Positions 22,120-35,205 of a stretch of DNA of 64,000 nt are shown here, one piece after another. Position 1 is the first letter of the stretch, and every line of letters begins with the position of its first letter. The notes beneath the pieces were generated by a model. That model was not told the DNA's origin and ran no database searches. It saw nothing but the letters and a program-made list of their open reading frames with translations. Source of the stretch: Microvelia longipes (Eukaryota > Arthropoda > Insecta > Hemiptera > Veliidae); contig JACMZG010001863.1 in assembly GCA_018340805.1 (NCBI GenBank), positions 26,949,785 to 27,013,784 on the forward strand, given 5' to 3'. The translations under genes were made by a program, and so were the position numbers.

Positions 22120-24360
22120 ATAACTATTATAAGGCAATTATAATTGTTATTTTAAAATAAAATGGAATAAATTAAACCATCTTATAGAAATAAAAACTTG
22201 TTAAAATGATAAAAAAAACATTACAAATAAATAAAGAAGTAAAGGAGAATACGCACGCTTGAATTCTATACTCTGTGATTCAGAATATAACGTATCTGTT
22301 AAAAGTCAAATGTGCTGGTGTCGTCAATTCTTATTATTTTACCAATTACGTATGATATATCCTTAAAATCACACGCAATTAAGTATATTATCATTATTTT
22401 AATAAAACTAAAGAATGATTTTTATTTTTTTAGTTATAATAAAAAGATGTAACTTGTTTTATATTTTCTCATGGTTTGTTTGTCTTATTAATATGTTTGT
22501 ACCATGCTTGCTCTAAAACTAACTGACTTATGATCTGATGTTGAAAAATACTAATTATATTTTAAGATTGAAACGCATTCTTTCTTGTTTGATTCTTTTT
22601 TTTCAATTTTCATCGAAAAAATTTAGAATTCTATTGTTTAAAGACACTGACGTAACTGAAGTCGACCCGATAGTTTTCTGATATTGTTAAAGTTATGAGA
22701 GTATTCCTCTCGCACATCACTGTTTTGTCATCTTCAGCGGGCTTTCGTATCTCGGCTTCATTGGGTCAGTGGAACAAGATCGATATCCATTGTTTTATCA
22801 AACATCGACAAATAACTATTTCACAAATAACCAACAATGGAATACATCGATAGAACTATTTATCAGAACTATCGAGACTAAAGCATTCATAAACAAACAG
22901 AAGTGTAACAAGGTTTATTGACTAATGAGTTTGTGTTGAGAACAATGACCTTAGACCACTAAAGTTTGTTCATCTTTCTATGACGACATTGACTTGTCAA
23001 CAACATCATAATGTGTTTGTTACTTCTTATTATTAATTCTTTTGTCTAAAGTTATTTTTCTCCATTAATGTTTCTTAAATAACTCTTGAATAATCTTTAA
23101 TGATATATATGTTATGTTAATAGATAAGATTACTAAACAATAATTATTTCTTCTATGTCGTTCCTTTGGAAATACACAAGTCTCGTGTATTTATTTTTTT
23201 AATAAATCTTTTATTTTTCAATATTTACAATTTTTTTTTTCAAATATTAAACTATTTACACAAAAGAAGTTATCAAAACAATAATAATATCTTCATTGTG
23301 TTTACTTAGTAAACTTGTTACTAAGTGTCTTCATTTTATTAAACAAAAATTTTGATTTATTCCCTAACTTAGATTTAAATTTTCATCATAATCGCACCTT
23401 AAGGTATTTGCAATTACTCAGGTAGAATGTGTCCAGTGCAGCCCAAGAGAAATGTACAACCAACGGATCAAATGCTTCTTGGCTTGTTCGTTGTATTGGA
23501 CTAATGAAATATAAAGAAATCAACTCATGCGACATGTTTAGATATATGTCAAAGTCAGAGATATTATTGTTCCTTGTATAAAGAGGGTTAATATTAACTT
23601 TATATGACTCTGTACATCGCAAATAATACTTTATTTACTTTTTAAAATATAAAATTTCATATTATAACTTTCATTTCTTTATATTTATTTATACAATGGA
23701 ATACAGCATTATAGCATAACAAAAATCTATTAGACAAAAAAAGATAAATGATTTGATTTTTATGAAAATATCCGAACAAGAATATGCTATTATAATTTAT
23801 TAAATAATACTATTCACATTCGAAGTTTTAAATAAATTCTAGATGAGTTTAAATAAGTTTTATAACTTGTTTAGAATCTATTTTTTTTATTAAGTTGGAT
23901 GCTCTGCATTTTTATTTAGAGCATTGAACCTAAAAGGCATTTTAAATATGTTAAATATTAATTACATTTAAAATTAGTTTTAAATATTTTAAAAGGGCTT
24001 TTGTGTTTCTTTTATAAAAGAAAATAAGTTCCCTTTTTCAAAAATTGTGATAGGTGTCGTTTAATTGGTTTAAGTAACTTTTTTACTGTAACCCTCAAGG
24101 TAAACAAGTTTTATATGGTAAAATACGGCATATGATTTTTATATAAACCGGTATATTATAAGAAAACCGCTTTGTTATTGTGAACAAGTTTGTAATAAGC
24201 TTGTTTAACCTGTTAGTTAAGTTTAACACTCTGGTTTCAGTCTGTAACAAGTTACCTGAATTTGTTCTATGCACTTAAACAGCTATGTGCTGGTGTATTG
24301 AATTAATTGCATTAATTATATGATTAAGTGCTTCATGGTTTTATGTCATGTCAGTTTAAA
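22120..24360. other. Intronic DNA, one unassigned open stretch
   Basis: No gene recognised. An open stretch at 23386-23622 on the minus strand, with TSQEAFDPLVVHFSWAALDT, is slightly GC-richer than its surroundings. I could not match it to a family or find paired splice sites. Confidence 0.35.
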
Positions 24361-24364
24361 AAGA

Positions 24365-25060
24365 AAAATCGGGTTCAGGGTACCTCGGTATTTTTCCTTA
24401 AAAAGTAGGACATGGTTTGCTCATTTTTAAAATGTTATAATATTTCTTAAGGTGGTATTACTTTGGGCTTACTGCGCTCGAGCTCTGTAGAAAAGCATTG
24501 ATCCAATGTCTAAAGTGATATGACCTCGGACTTATTACTCTTCGCTCGTCATCAAAATTTAAATTACCCAAGAAATTATAGACCGTTAAAATGTAGTAGT
24601 CAATATTTCTAAAATAATGACTAATATCATAAAGAAATTTTGTCCATCCATCGACCACCTATAAATGTACATTTGTATCAATTCTTAACTTGATCTTAAC
24701 GACTTATAAATTTTTGATGACTCAGAAAAATATCATGTTTGTCTGAAAAATATTAATGTTTTGGTATTTTTAGTATTTTTGTATTTAAGTATTTTATTGT
24801 TATTTAAGTCACAACTATAGACTTAAAATTTGAAAAAAATGTGCCAAGTTTTAATTCTCTAGCATAAAAACAAGTGGGAAAGTCTGAGTCACATAGTCTT
24901 ACAGCGGATTGACAGATACACAGACAGCACGATGAAAGCTACTCAGAACGTCATGAAAATGGCTAAAATAATTACAATGAAAACTGGGTTTTGGACTTTT
25001 AGGGCGAACACAATAAGTTTCCTCTGACCTACGATAGTAGGTGAGGAAGTAAAAATTACG
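24365..25060 (-). repeat. Family F copy, diverged, without clear 5S-like segment
   Basis: Terminus AAATCGGGTTCAGGGTACCTCGG, modules with GCTTACTGCGCTCGAGC and TTCGCTCGTCATCAAA, then ACAGATACACAGACAGC, AAGCTACTCAGAACGTCATG and GTGAGGAAGTAAAAATTA. Two short minus-strand open frames lie within it and are by-products. Confidence 0.7.
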
Positions 25061-25889
25061 TAAATAAATAAAAATAAAACACTTCAATTATTAGTTTTTA
25101 AGTCTAATCGAATCAATGAATTATAATTCGTTTTTAATAATTTAGTCGGTGATTAATGATCGTTTAGTTTCATAGTCTAAAGGGCCTGAATAAGTATTGA
25201 TGAATCGATTGTAACAAGTTGAGGTTGATAGGGATTTAAAGAATCAAATAATTGGAATTATAATTCGATTCATTAATATAATATTTAACTGTCTTTGTGA
25301 TTTACGTGCCGGAAGAAATTGTTATTGATGATTTTTATTTTGAGAAGAGACCATAAGCTTAATCCTATCCGGATATATCTTTCAGGTTATAGTTATCCTT
25401 TTTAAATGTTTTGGCACGTGACACTACACGTACACATAATCTCTTATTTTGACTCGTACTTCTCGAGTATATTTAAGATCTGTTTTCAAAAGTAGGCAAT
25501 TGCCATTTGAGCTGTAAACTTTTTCTATCGTTGTTTATATATAAATTTACGTAAACAAATATTTTTTTAACTAATATATTTGAAAATCGCTAAATTTGTG
25601 GCAGTATACCACTAATAACACTTAAATCAATCAGCGGCCTCCACCACCAAGGCCGGCCTACTTAGATAAATTAAAAAAATGATGTTTTTAAAGTACACAT
25701 TACATTACACGCTTTAAGTAAATATTGCATGTTTATTTTGTAATTAGAGGTTAAATGATTTAACTACATTATTCATTTTATTCTTTTATTTACTCTAAAT
25801 TTGTTCTTTTGCAATTGTTTCAATCCAAAAATTATCCTTGAATTATCCTAAAACCTAAGAAACTTATTTACGTATAAAGTTTGATAGAA

Positions 25890-26045
25890 ATATTATGCCC
25901 GTTTTTGGGCCTTTGGGCCCATCAGGATATTTACCCTGCGGGAACAACCTCAGGTGGGTTGTATCTACTACACTCTAAGTTGGCGAAATCTTTTTAATAC
26001 AAATGCTATTCATAGAATCTTAGAGCATAGCCCATTGGGTTATAT
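25890..26045 (-). mobile_element. Truncated tRNA(Leu/Ser)-type SINE
   Basis: Minus-strand tail and body: ATTATGCCCGTTTTTGGGCC, CCCATCAGGATATTTACCC, TGCGGGAACAACCTCAGGTG, CTAAGTTGGCGAAA, TAGAGCATAGCCC. The tRNA-like head is gone. Confidence 0.75.
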
Positions 26046-29000
26046 ATTTTCAAATAAGAAATAAACAAAAAAAAAGTTAAAACAACTTTTTTTTGTAGAC
26101 AAATATGCGATATCCAGGCTTAATTAAACAAATATTAAAATAGTATAAATACTATTCTAATATTTGTTCCAATAATCCAGAATATTTTACATTTTGCTAC
26201 AAAGAAAAATATCAACTTAGTCTAAATTTAAAAAAGCTTCGGCGTAAAGCTTTTTTTGTACCCAGACAAGATTTGTTTTAGAATATATCATCCGCCCGGA
26301 TTTATTTAAAAATGCGTACAAATAGACCAACAATGCACAATGATTCGGCTGTGACGTCAGTTTATTTATCCTAGAATTCTTTAAAAATCCCTTACTTTTA
26401 AGACTGATTTAAAATTTATCATGAAATATTGTTATTGATTGGTTAAATGAATAATCTGTGACAATGAACTTTAGGTGGTGAAGTGTCTACTTTACATCTG
26501 ATCCGATAAGCCTAATCTTTTACACCCTCATAGGACATTGTGTTACAGGACTATTAATTATTTCTCTTGCGTGGATTCTATTATTACATTTGTTTTAAAA
26601 TTGCTTAACATTTAGCTTTCAATTATAATTTCTAATCCAATTAAATAGTGTTTCTTATAGGACGGTTCACTGCTAACTACTATTTATTAGCTTAGATCGT
26701 GACTTAATTCCTAAAAACAAATTGCTCTACAAAAACTATCATCTTTTTAGAAACAAAAAATTGCATTATTAATCAAAACTAGGTTAAGGTTTTACAAATA
26801 ACGAACTTGAAATAAAATTAACAAAAACAAGAAAACAATTAAGCTTGAAAACTATGCTAACAGTTCTTAAGTCAAAGATTGATGACTGGCAACATTATCT
26901 AGCGGTGTAAAAATGAACTAAAAAACTCTAGGACATTTATAAGGATTTAGATTAGATATTTTTCTTTGATTAACGTTTTGACTGGTTTCTTTATTTTCTT
27001 TTTTTTTAATAAATTATTATTTTTAAAGAATTGTCCTGTCAGAATTAAGTGTTATCAATATCAAGGATGTTAAAGTACTTGGAATTTATAAAGGATATTC
27101 ATTCATCTTGTAGTAATATAAATTAAAGGTGGGTTTAATGAAGGTCAATTTTTAAGAGAAATTATATCATTCCCTTGAAATCTAGATCATTTGTTTTAGA
27201 AGGGTATCTTAAATCTCATGATCAAGAATTGATGTGTGTTATATTAATTAAATTTATGTAATTTATTAAAATATTAATAAAAGTGATGTTTAATTTTCAC
27301 TCGAGTAGACATAAAGCATTTAGGATTATCTAAATTCTATATAATCTACTTAATTAGAATAAAATAACATTTTCATCTTGCGGTGCTTCTTTTGATTCAT
27401 GTTGAGATCATCAATATTTAACGCTAGAAAACAGTTAAAGAAAATAAATAATTGTATTTTAACATAAAGATTACAGATAACAATAAAGACCAGGATTATT
27501 TAATGTTTATTAATAATTATAATTATAAAAATGTTTGAAGGGCTTTCTCGTCTGTTAAGGTAATCGTAAATAAATATCCTGTAATCCCTCAGTTTATACC
27601 TGTTATAATTCAAACAAATATCTTTATTTATTTAATTAATATACAATGTAAAAGTGAAAATTATATATCTTAAATCTAGAAAAAAAATTAGTTACACAAA
27701 TTGGATGAATAAAACTTAAAAACTTCTGCAAGGAATATTAACGAGCTATCTTGTACGTAATGTAGCTTTGGCTAAATTAATGTTTTAATGTTCAAACAAT
27801 AATAAATGGTTTTCTTACAATAATACACTGTTATAGTTTAGAGTACTATGGGGTTTAATTCTCTTACTCCAAATCCATTTTTAAGACTTTTTCAGTTTTA
27901 AGACATTTTCAGTCCTGCATCTGATGTATTCCTGTGATAATTCAACCAGGTCCCCTGTGACCATTTTGTCTTATGGCAATTAATACAATTAAAACTTAAA
28001 CCACACTGTAATACTGAAAAGTTGGTGTCATTTCACAAATCTTGATATAACATGCCAATATTATTACTGATTTCTGGAAAATGGATCGGTTGATCTATTC
28101 AAAATTTATCGAACTTAAAAATTTAATATTCGCATTATCTTCTGTAAAAAGTTTTAATAAATTACAGACATTTTTAAATTCTAACAATGCCATAATTTGC
28201 ACTAAGTCCTTGCTTTATTCGGTGGTTTTATTTCAATTTCTTGTAATCGACTTATAATGTACCTATTTAAAACTTTTAAACACTGATCACTTTTTAAACT
28301 GACAAGATACCATTTACAAGCTGCACTAGCGATAAGTATCGTAAATTATAATGTTTACTAATAATAATTTATAGTTTTGATACTTATCTTGTACTTAAAA
28401 CTTTATGAAGAAAATCTTAAAACTGATAAATCTTTTAAGTCCAAAAATGTACTAAAATGGTGTTAACCTTCTATTTAATTTATTAAACGGTTAGGTATAT
28501 TTAAAGGATTAATTCTTTACTCAGATTTAGTGTTAGATTTATCTAGATCTGGGTTATCTGTACCTATTGGTTTTTATTGGTTGTATTAGACAAGGTTAGT
28601 TCGTGTCTTAAATGAACCCTTATAGACCTTATTTATCTGTTGTATGGAAGTTGACTTTTAGAAAATATTGTATAGAGCAAGGTGAAAAAAGTTTTTAACT
28701 TTGATTTGACTTTTAATAGTTTTTGAGCAGAACCTGAAAACATTATAATTTGTTTCTAATTATTTTTCCAGAAAATATGCCTCAAATAGTACGGAAAAAC
28801 TTAGTCTGTTATCCACAGTGTTGACCATTATATTGATTTTCATATTGAGGAAAATAACGCAAGTAGTACATAATTGTGTAAAAACGCAGAATTTTTTTAA
28901 CAAGTGGGTTTCTATAGATCTTATGCAAAACTTAAGACCTATAGAAATAAAATTATAAAAAAATGTTGGAAACCATGAGTTATTCTTAAAAATTGAATTA

Positions 29001-29090
29001 TGTAGTTAAACTAAGATAAATCTGCATATAACTTAATTATTAAAACAAAAAACAAAATATTTATAATTTTTGTTTTCTAACATATCTAAT
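26046..29090. other. Intronic DNA, no gene seen
   Basis: Only small imperfect inverted repeats were noted, for example around 28905-28947 (TTTCTATAG...CTATAGAAA) and 28330-28392. Confidence 0.4.
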
Positions 29091-29094
29091 CTGA

Positions 29095-29180
29095 ATCGAT
29101 CCCCCCCACTCCCCCCTCAACTTTCGTTATCCTAACAACCTCATAACCGTTATTTTCATGATGACAATTCGCTAATAAGT
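29095..29180 (+). repeat. Dispersed repeat, family H (copy 2)
   Basis: GATCCCCCCCACTCCCCCCT, CAACTTTCGTTATCC and ACAATTCGCTAAT align with 10303-10390 in the same order. Confidence 0.6.
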
Positions 29181-29980
29181 ATCCACATGTTTCTTCAGAA
29201 AGTTTTTTTTAAATGTAGGTGAATATTTATATAAATTCTGAAGCTGGACGTGATACTAAGACGAGTTGTAAAACTAGCTAATTACGTTACAAAAACGAGT
29301 CCAAGGATAAATTACATTCTAATTTCTATCTCATCTTCCTTACTTAAGAAAAATTGACTTTTAATTTTCAATTTCATCATTAAAATCAAATTTCCAAATA
29401 TAGAATTAACTTAGATATTTAACTTACAAAGGTCAATGTAGTAGCGATAAATAAAAATTACTTATTTTATTTTTATTTGTATAATTTAAATTAAAAAATA
29501 TATGAATTACTTTTGCAATACCATAAAGAATCGTGTATAGTTTGATGTAAAGTTAAAGAATCTTTTAATTTAAGTGTTTAATATATTGCGATGAAGATAA
29601 AAAAGTTATTTTATTTATTAATTTTCAAAAGCTACCAGGCTTATAGCACTTATGGTATGTTTTTAATAAATATTTAAGGTTGATCTACAGTTAAATAAAT
29701 GTTTAATTGAAAAGGAGATCCAAAAATCTTGTGTGGTAATATTAAGTTCGTTTTGAATACATCGGCTGATGATCGTTTTACTTCTTAATAAAATAAGAAA
29801 GGATATTAAAATACATACCAAATCTTAAGTAATTTAAAAACTTAACGCAATAGATATATTCATTGCGGAGTACATTTATCATTAAACAATTTTAAAAAGT
29901 TATACAAATGCTTAATTTATTTTAAAAAATTTAAGTTATCTCTTAAAAATATAATGGATAATACTTTTTACTTTTCATTT
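29181..29980. other. Intronic DNA, no feature seen
   Basis: Very AT-rich; nothing recognised. Confidence 0.4.
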
Positions 29981-29984
29981 ATAC

Positions 29985-30605
29985 TCTTGGTTTGAATGAA
30001 GAGTAATGTCTTTGCACAAAAAATCCAAAAAAGAGATTTCATCTTAATTTTCCAGTTGCGGTGGTTTCAAGACCTCCTGAGAGGCTTTGACCAAGTTATC
30101 TCTGCATTTGTGTGTTTTCATTGTAGCTCCCAGTGTGTTTATGCTGGGAGGTTGAAATTTGAAAAAAAAACTCAAACTTCAAGTGTACTAGAGCTTTTGT
30201 GAAAAATATATGTTTATGTTCATTAAGGAACGTTGTTAAAACCGTTATTATTGTTTCAGCAAAAACTAACAAAAATAATTTCAAAAAATACAGAAAACTG
30301 AATGCATAGATGTAGTCAGTCCTTTATAAAACCAACAAACTTGTCAATATGTATAATTGCCAGCACTAAATTTTTATAAAATGACATATATGCGTTTTTA
30401 AAAAAATAGTATATATGCGTTAAGTACGTCATCAGTTTGTGGATAGGTGACCACTGTTAATAAAACGGGTTGTTTTGCTGAATGAAGACGTTTGAATATG
30501 TATACATACACTTAAGTATAAATTAGGTGGTTTTCATATTCTAAGGACAAGTGAAGAGGTAGCGGCGAAGGTAGCGATTTCGAGTTTTCCAAGTACCCCG
30601 TAATA
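29985..30605 (+). repeat. Family F copy with decayed 5S-like segment
   Basis: Begins at CAAAAAATCC...GAGATTTCATCTTAATT, then GACCTCCTGAGAGGC, TGTAGCTCCCAGTGTGTTTATGC, GTGGATAGGTGACCACTG (decayed C box near 30441-30458), CTAAGGACAAGTGAAG and AAGTACCCCGTAA. The middle part is replaced or deleted. The 60-70-residue open frames here are by-products. Confidence 0.75.
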
Positions 30606-32440
30606 GATATTTTATAGATGTATAAAGTATTTTTATTTAGTGTATAAAATATGCGTAACCATGTGTATAAAATATTCCTATTTTATTCAATTGGTATACA
30701 TGTATAATAAATTTTTTATTCTGGTATCTGTTGTTACAAAATAAGGGATATTTCACAAATCGTAGATAACTATATACTTAATTGACGTGTGTATAGATTA
30801 TAATTTTTCTGTTTACACTTTATATTATATCGATTATACATGTCTATGAATTTATAGATGTAAAAGTGTATAAAACGTTTATAATATGACTACGATATTT
30901 CTATTGACTTAATTACAAATAGCAACTTTATAACATATACATGTTAATTGTGGTATACAGATTAGGTCCGTGTATAAAATGTACGTTTGCATGCCAGCGC
31001 TGTGCAACATTTTATGTCTATTTTACTTTATTTAGGACATTTCAATGAACTTTGCTTAATTATTGTTTCTATAAACTATAATATCTTTGTTCTTTATTCT
31101 TTTAAGGAAAATAATTTTAAATTAATACTAATTTCAGTAATAATCTTAAAGGTAATAATATTTGTCTCTTCTTGTACATGGAGTTTACATAAGTCATAAA
31201 TATAACCTTTGCCTTGTTTCCTTAACAAGTTTTAATCTTCGAATTAGTTTATGAAGGCTATAGACAAATATTTAATAATTTTATTTGAAGACTTTGTAAG
31301 TACAGTCTGATAGTACGATTTTATTGCTAAGATGGACAAAGTGTAAATGTCAGATTGTCGGAAGTGTCTTTATGATTTTATATATTTTCCGAAAGGATGT
31401 TCGGAACATTTTGTTTGAGACGTAATAAGGAAACATTTGTTTGTCGATAACGAATTTCTATTCGAAATAATATCAATAATTATGAGTAGTTAATATTGTA
31501 TTCAAAAATTGAATGAAATAAAAATGACATTAATGAGAATGGAAGATTGGCGTAGAAGCTAAGTGACGCTTGAGGTCGTTAGTGACATCAAGGTAGTATT
31601 AAGTGACAAACTGGTTTCGTTAATGTATCAAAGTATGAATGATAAATAAGTTTGACCCTTGTGGGTTTTAGGACTATTGTATATTTGTGGGGTCAAAATA
31701 TCACTTAGTCATCGTTTTATTATGTCTTCTTGTGAGGTTTCAAAAATTAAATTGTGAACAAATTTTAACGCCTTGACTTTACTTTAAGGTTAAAATGGAA
31801 GAAACAATACTAAAAATGAGATAAAGTTCTGCTAGTTGTTTAAAAAATAGAACGCATTAGTTCATAAAGTTAAATTTTATTCTTTCTCTTAAGGTTTAAC
31901 TACATTTGTAGTCTCCATGTATGACTTTTACCCTTTAGATTGCGCACACAAATGGTTTAAGAAGCTCTTACTGCGCGGAAGAGCTTTAATGCGACTTGTC
32001 TTATGTTCCTCTAGCATTTATGATGGTCCCAACTAGTATCTTTGGTCTAAATAGACCATCTTGACTCATAGTCTTTGTTTGTTTTACCAGTTAACATCTG
32101 CTGCACTATCTCTAATACATAATCACATCTTTTAGTTCTTTTAGTTTCCACGAGTTAATATCTGCTGCACTTCAATCAACAAACTATCAATCGCTTCATG
32201 TCACCATGAATATACATACAGAAACGTTAAAAACCTGAAGCATACTTTGCATAAAACTAATCAATGTTCAATCTAATTCAAATAAAACTTATCACTTTTG
32301 GTCACTTGGGTTTTTATTCGACTCGGCAGATCCAAAACTGCAGCAATTTATGTGAATTGTGGAACTTATAAAGGAATCTTGGGAACCTGGGAATTTGGGA
32401 ATCTGCGTATAATTATATTCATCTATTTCTCTTTAAATAT
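30606..32440. other. Intronic DNA, no gene seen
   Basis: Contains recurrent short TGTATAAAAT-type words between about 30600 and 30980 but no clean tandem unit. TCTGCTGCACT occurs twice (about 32097 and 32161). Confidence 0.4.
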
Positions 32441-32446
32441 AATCAA

Positions 32447-32779
32447 GAAAAATAACCATTTTCTTCGAGAGGAATATTTTATAAATATTTGAAATGATTA
32501 AGATGAAATTTGAACATAATTGTATGGTTACCTTTTAAGTAAATTCAATCAATTATTAGTATTTATCAGTATTAGAAACATAAGATAAATTTGAAGTTCT
32601 CTTATTCCTATGTTAATAAACCCTGAAAAGAACCATTTTCTTCAAGTGGTTCCCATATTTTATAAATATTCGAAATAATTAAGATAGGTGTTGAACAAGA
32701 TTGCATGTTATACACCTGTTTAGTAAATTCTGTCAATCATTAGTATTTATTACTATTAGAATCATGAAATGATTTGAAG
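32447..32779. repeat. Diverged tandem duplication next to the exon donor site
   Basis: 32447-32596 and 32625-32779 align over their lengths. Shared words are AACCATTTTCTTC, TATTTTATAAATATT, ATTAGTATTTAT and ATTTGAAG. The second copy stops a few bases before the donor site (GTAACG) of the 32788-32966 exon; the first ends at TTGAAGTTCTCT with no exon after it. Confidence 0.75.
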
Positions 32780-32787
32780 AGCGTTAC

Positions 32788-32966
32788 CTGTGGAACTCTG
32801 ATGTAGTGCAGCTGTCCGGAAGAGTTAGCTGTTGCTTCGAATATAGGAGTGTGTCTTGTTACCGGACTCTCTGATTGTTTTAATCTTAACCTTAATGTTT
32901 TACCAAATGCTTTCAATTTTACATCTTCTTCGCTTCTTTTAACTCTAACTACTTCGTATTCAGGCA
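32788..32966 (-). CDS. Probable exon of a reprolysin-type metalloprotease (ADAM/ADAMTS family), propeptide region
   Basis: A 179-bp minus-strand exon. The acceptor is CTTTATCTGTTACAG before 32966 and the donor is CAG/GTAACG at 32788/32787. Its first two bases complete a split codon; then 59 codons are open with no stop, ending in phase 0. Key stretches are PEYEVVRVKRSEEDVKLKAF, GKTLRLRLKQSE and FEATANSSGQLHYIRVPQ. The EYEVV opening and the K-A-F-G-K-x-L-x-L-x-L core are typical of the M12B propeptide (Pep_M12B_propep), which holds the catalytic zinc site shut in the secretory pathway. NSS is a possible N-glycosylation site. The signal peptide should lie in an upstream exon at higher coordinates, not found. 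The catalytic HExxHxxGxxH part must lie beyond the next exon (18465-18379). ADAM versus ADAMTS cannot be decided from the propeptide alone. Confidence 0.72.
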
Positions 32967-33177
32967 CTGTAACAGATAAAGAAAATAAATTAGATTTATT
33001 AGATCACGTTCGTTTTGAACTAGGGTGTAAGTTTTTTGTGATATGTATTAAACATTTGAAATGTTAACTTAAACATGTTTTTGTGTTATTAAATACTAAC
33101 TCAATGTTAACATTATGAACGTTCTACATTTGGGTTGCCTGTAATTTATTGTTTTCAAAAATAATAGTTGTGTAAAC

Positions 33178-33400
33178 AAAACCAACAAATATGCTGTATT
33201 ATCCCTTTATCAGCACAAGTCCAATTTTTTATTGAATAACATTTGTATGTTTTAAAAATATAATATTGAATTGTCATCAAATTGAGTTGAAATTAAGCAG
33301 ATTTTATTCGTTACATAATAAACAAGTAAACATACATTCATTTTTACATGGCTTGTATATCCATATTTTTTATCGGATCACTTTTACTAAGCAGCCAATA
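33178..33400 (+). repeat. Family F fragment, private subfamily (copy 1)
   Basis: About 190 bp is nearly the same as 34910-35100: TTATTGAATAACATT, GAGTTGAAATT, TACATAATAAACAAGTAAAC, TATCGGATCACTTTTACTAA. It ends at AAGCAGC, where the 5S-like segment would start. Confidence 0.75.
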
Positions 33401-34585
33401 TTATGGTATGCTCTTATTCACTTTTCAAAATTACAAAAAGTGATAACAAAATTGCCATGTTTGGATAATAGTTGAGTAAACAAAATAATTGATGATCTAT
33501 GTAAACATGCATCTAGAGGATTTACTGGAAGTATTGACCATTTTTGAAAGTCTAAGACCACGTTTCTACATGCTTCTAAGGATCTAACGTAGGTACGTCT
33601 TAAATGTTTCACCCGATACATTTTTAGGTTTCAGCTCTATAGGTTTCTCCCTTATTACATTTAAATCTTGTTGACGTTTTACATATTCATTCATAAATCT
33701 GATCTTTATAAAGTAAATAAAGATTTATGGTAACTGCAGATTTTTAGATATTTAGTAGTATTTTTTTAAGAAAACTACATTACAGGTTACATTAGCAGGT
33801 TTAATACTACATAGATTTTAAACTTCAACCAGCATTTTTTAATTTTATAGACTAACATATCCGGTCTTAAGTGTATCTGTATTAAAGCCCTGAAATGTCT
33901 TGTGTTTGTCACTTTGATTACATTTGCAATTAGATCAAGGATTATTAAAAGAAATAATTTCATATCAAAACTTAATATTCACAAAAAAATAATACCTATC
34001 CATAACCAAGAGTTAAATCATGCAATCAATAACAATTTTAGATGATTGATTACTCATATTAGTTTCAGTTCCTATTTATTTTAAAGCCCTGAGATGTCTT
34101 ATGTTTGTCACTTTATATGTTATGAATTAACATGTTATGAATCAAACCGAATTTCTTTTTTCAAATATAGTTAATATAAATTATTAACCTGAAAAGCAAA
34201 AATTTTAAACATAACTAATAAACAATAAAAATCATATACTGATTTAAAATGAAAAAAAGTTGGACATTTATATGCATTCATGAATAATTATAAATGCACT
34301 TAATTATAAAGATATAAATGTAAAAAACTAAGCAGTGCATCTAAAGAACAGTAGGCCTTCTATAAATTCACTAAAAATGGTTTCAAAAGATAAACTACAT
34401 CTTAAAAGGAGCCCCTCTGAAGTAATATTTTATTATTTTCTTAGCATTTAAAGTAATTGCAATATTTATTATTTTTCAGGTAAGTTTACTACGCAGTCAA
34501 ACTTGAATTCTTTCTATAACATTATCTAATTGTGTAAGTTACAATTTTAAGTATTTATAATTATGTTTCTAAAAGAATGACTTTA
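33401..34585. other. Non-coding DNA with one short direct repeat
   Basis: TAAAGCCCTGAAATGTCTT and TTTGTCACTTT at about 33886 recur with two changes at about 34083. No gene recognised. Confidence 0.45.
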
Positions 34586-34589
34586 TACT

Positions 34590-35205
34590 TTCACTTCTTT
34601 ATATCGCAGGTATATAGGTGAAAATTTTGTTGGCAGTAAAAATCCGAAACCAGATGTTTTTAAGACCTCCTAAAAATTTTTACCAAGTTGTCTGTCATTA
34701 TGTGTTTGTGGCTGTCGTAGCTTCCAGTGCGTTTATGCTTTAAAGTTGAAACTTGTTGCATCAATTACTTTTTTGGTCAGGTCACTCTATCAGGGAAATA
34801 ATTTTCTATGATATCATTAAAGTTCATAAAACAATGAGATAATTGGATCAATTTAGAATTTCGCACGCATATTCCTATTTGAGACCAACAAACAAGCTTT
34901 TTCATGTCTTTATCAGCATAAGTTCAATTTTTTATTGAATAACATTTTTATGTTTTAAAAAAAATAATATTGAATACTCATCAATTTGAGTTGAAATTTA
35001 GCAGATGTTTATTGGTTACATAATAAACAAGTAAACATACATTCATTTATACAAGGCTTGTATATTTATAGTTTTTATCGGATCACTTTTACTAAGCAGC
35101 ATCGAACGTGGTCAGTAGATAAATGGGTCACCTGAAGCGAGTTTAAAAAGCTTAGGATGAGTGAAGCGAGACCAATAATGTGAGGAAGTTCCGAGGAAAT
35201 ATTTT
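34590..35205 (+). repeat. Family F copy, same subfamily (copy 2)
   Basis: AAAAATCCGAAACCAGATG, TTTTTAAGACCTCCTAAAA, CCAAGTTGTCTGTCATTATG, GCTGTCGTAGCTTCCAGTGC, CTTTATCAGCATAAGTTCAA, then AAGCAGCATCGAACGTGGTC at the start of a decayed 5S-like segment (about 35094-35140), GATGAGTGAAGCGAGACC and GAAGTTCCGAGG. Confidence 0.8.
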
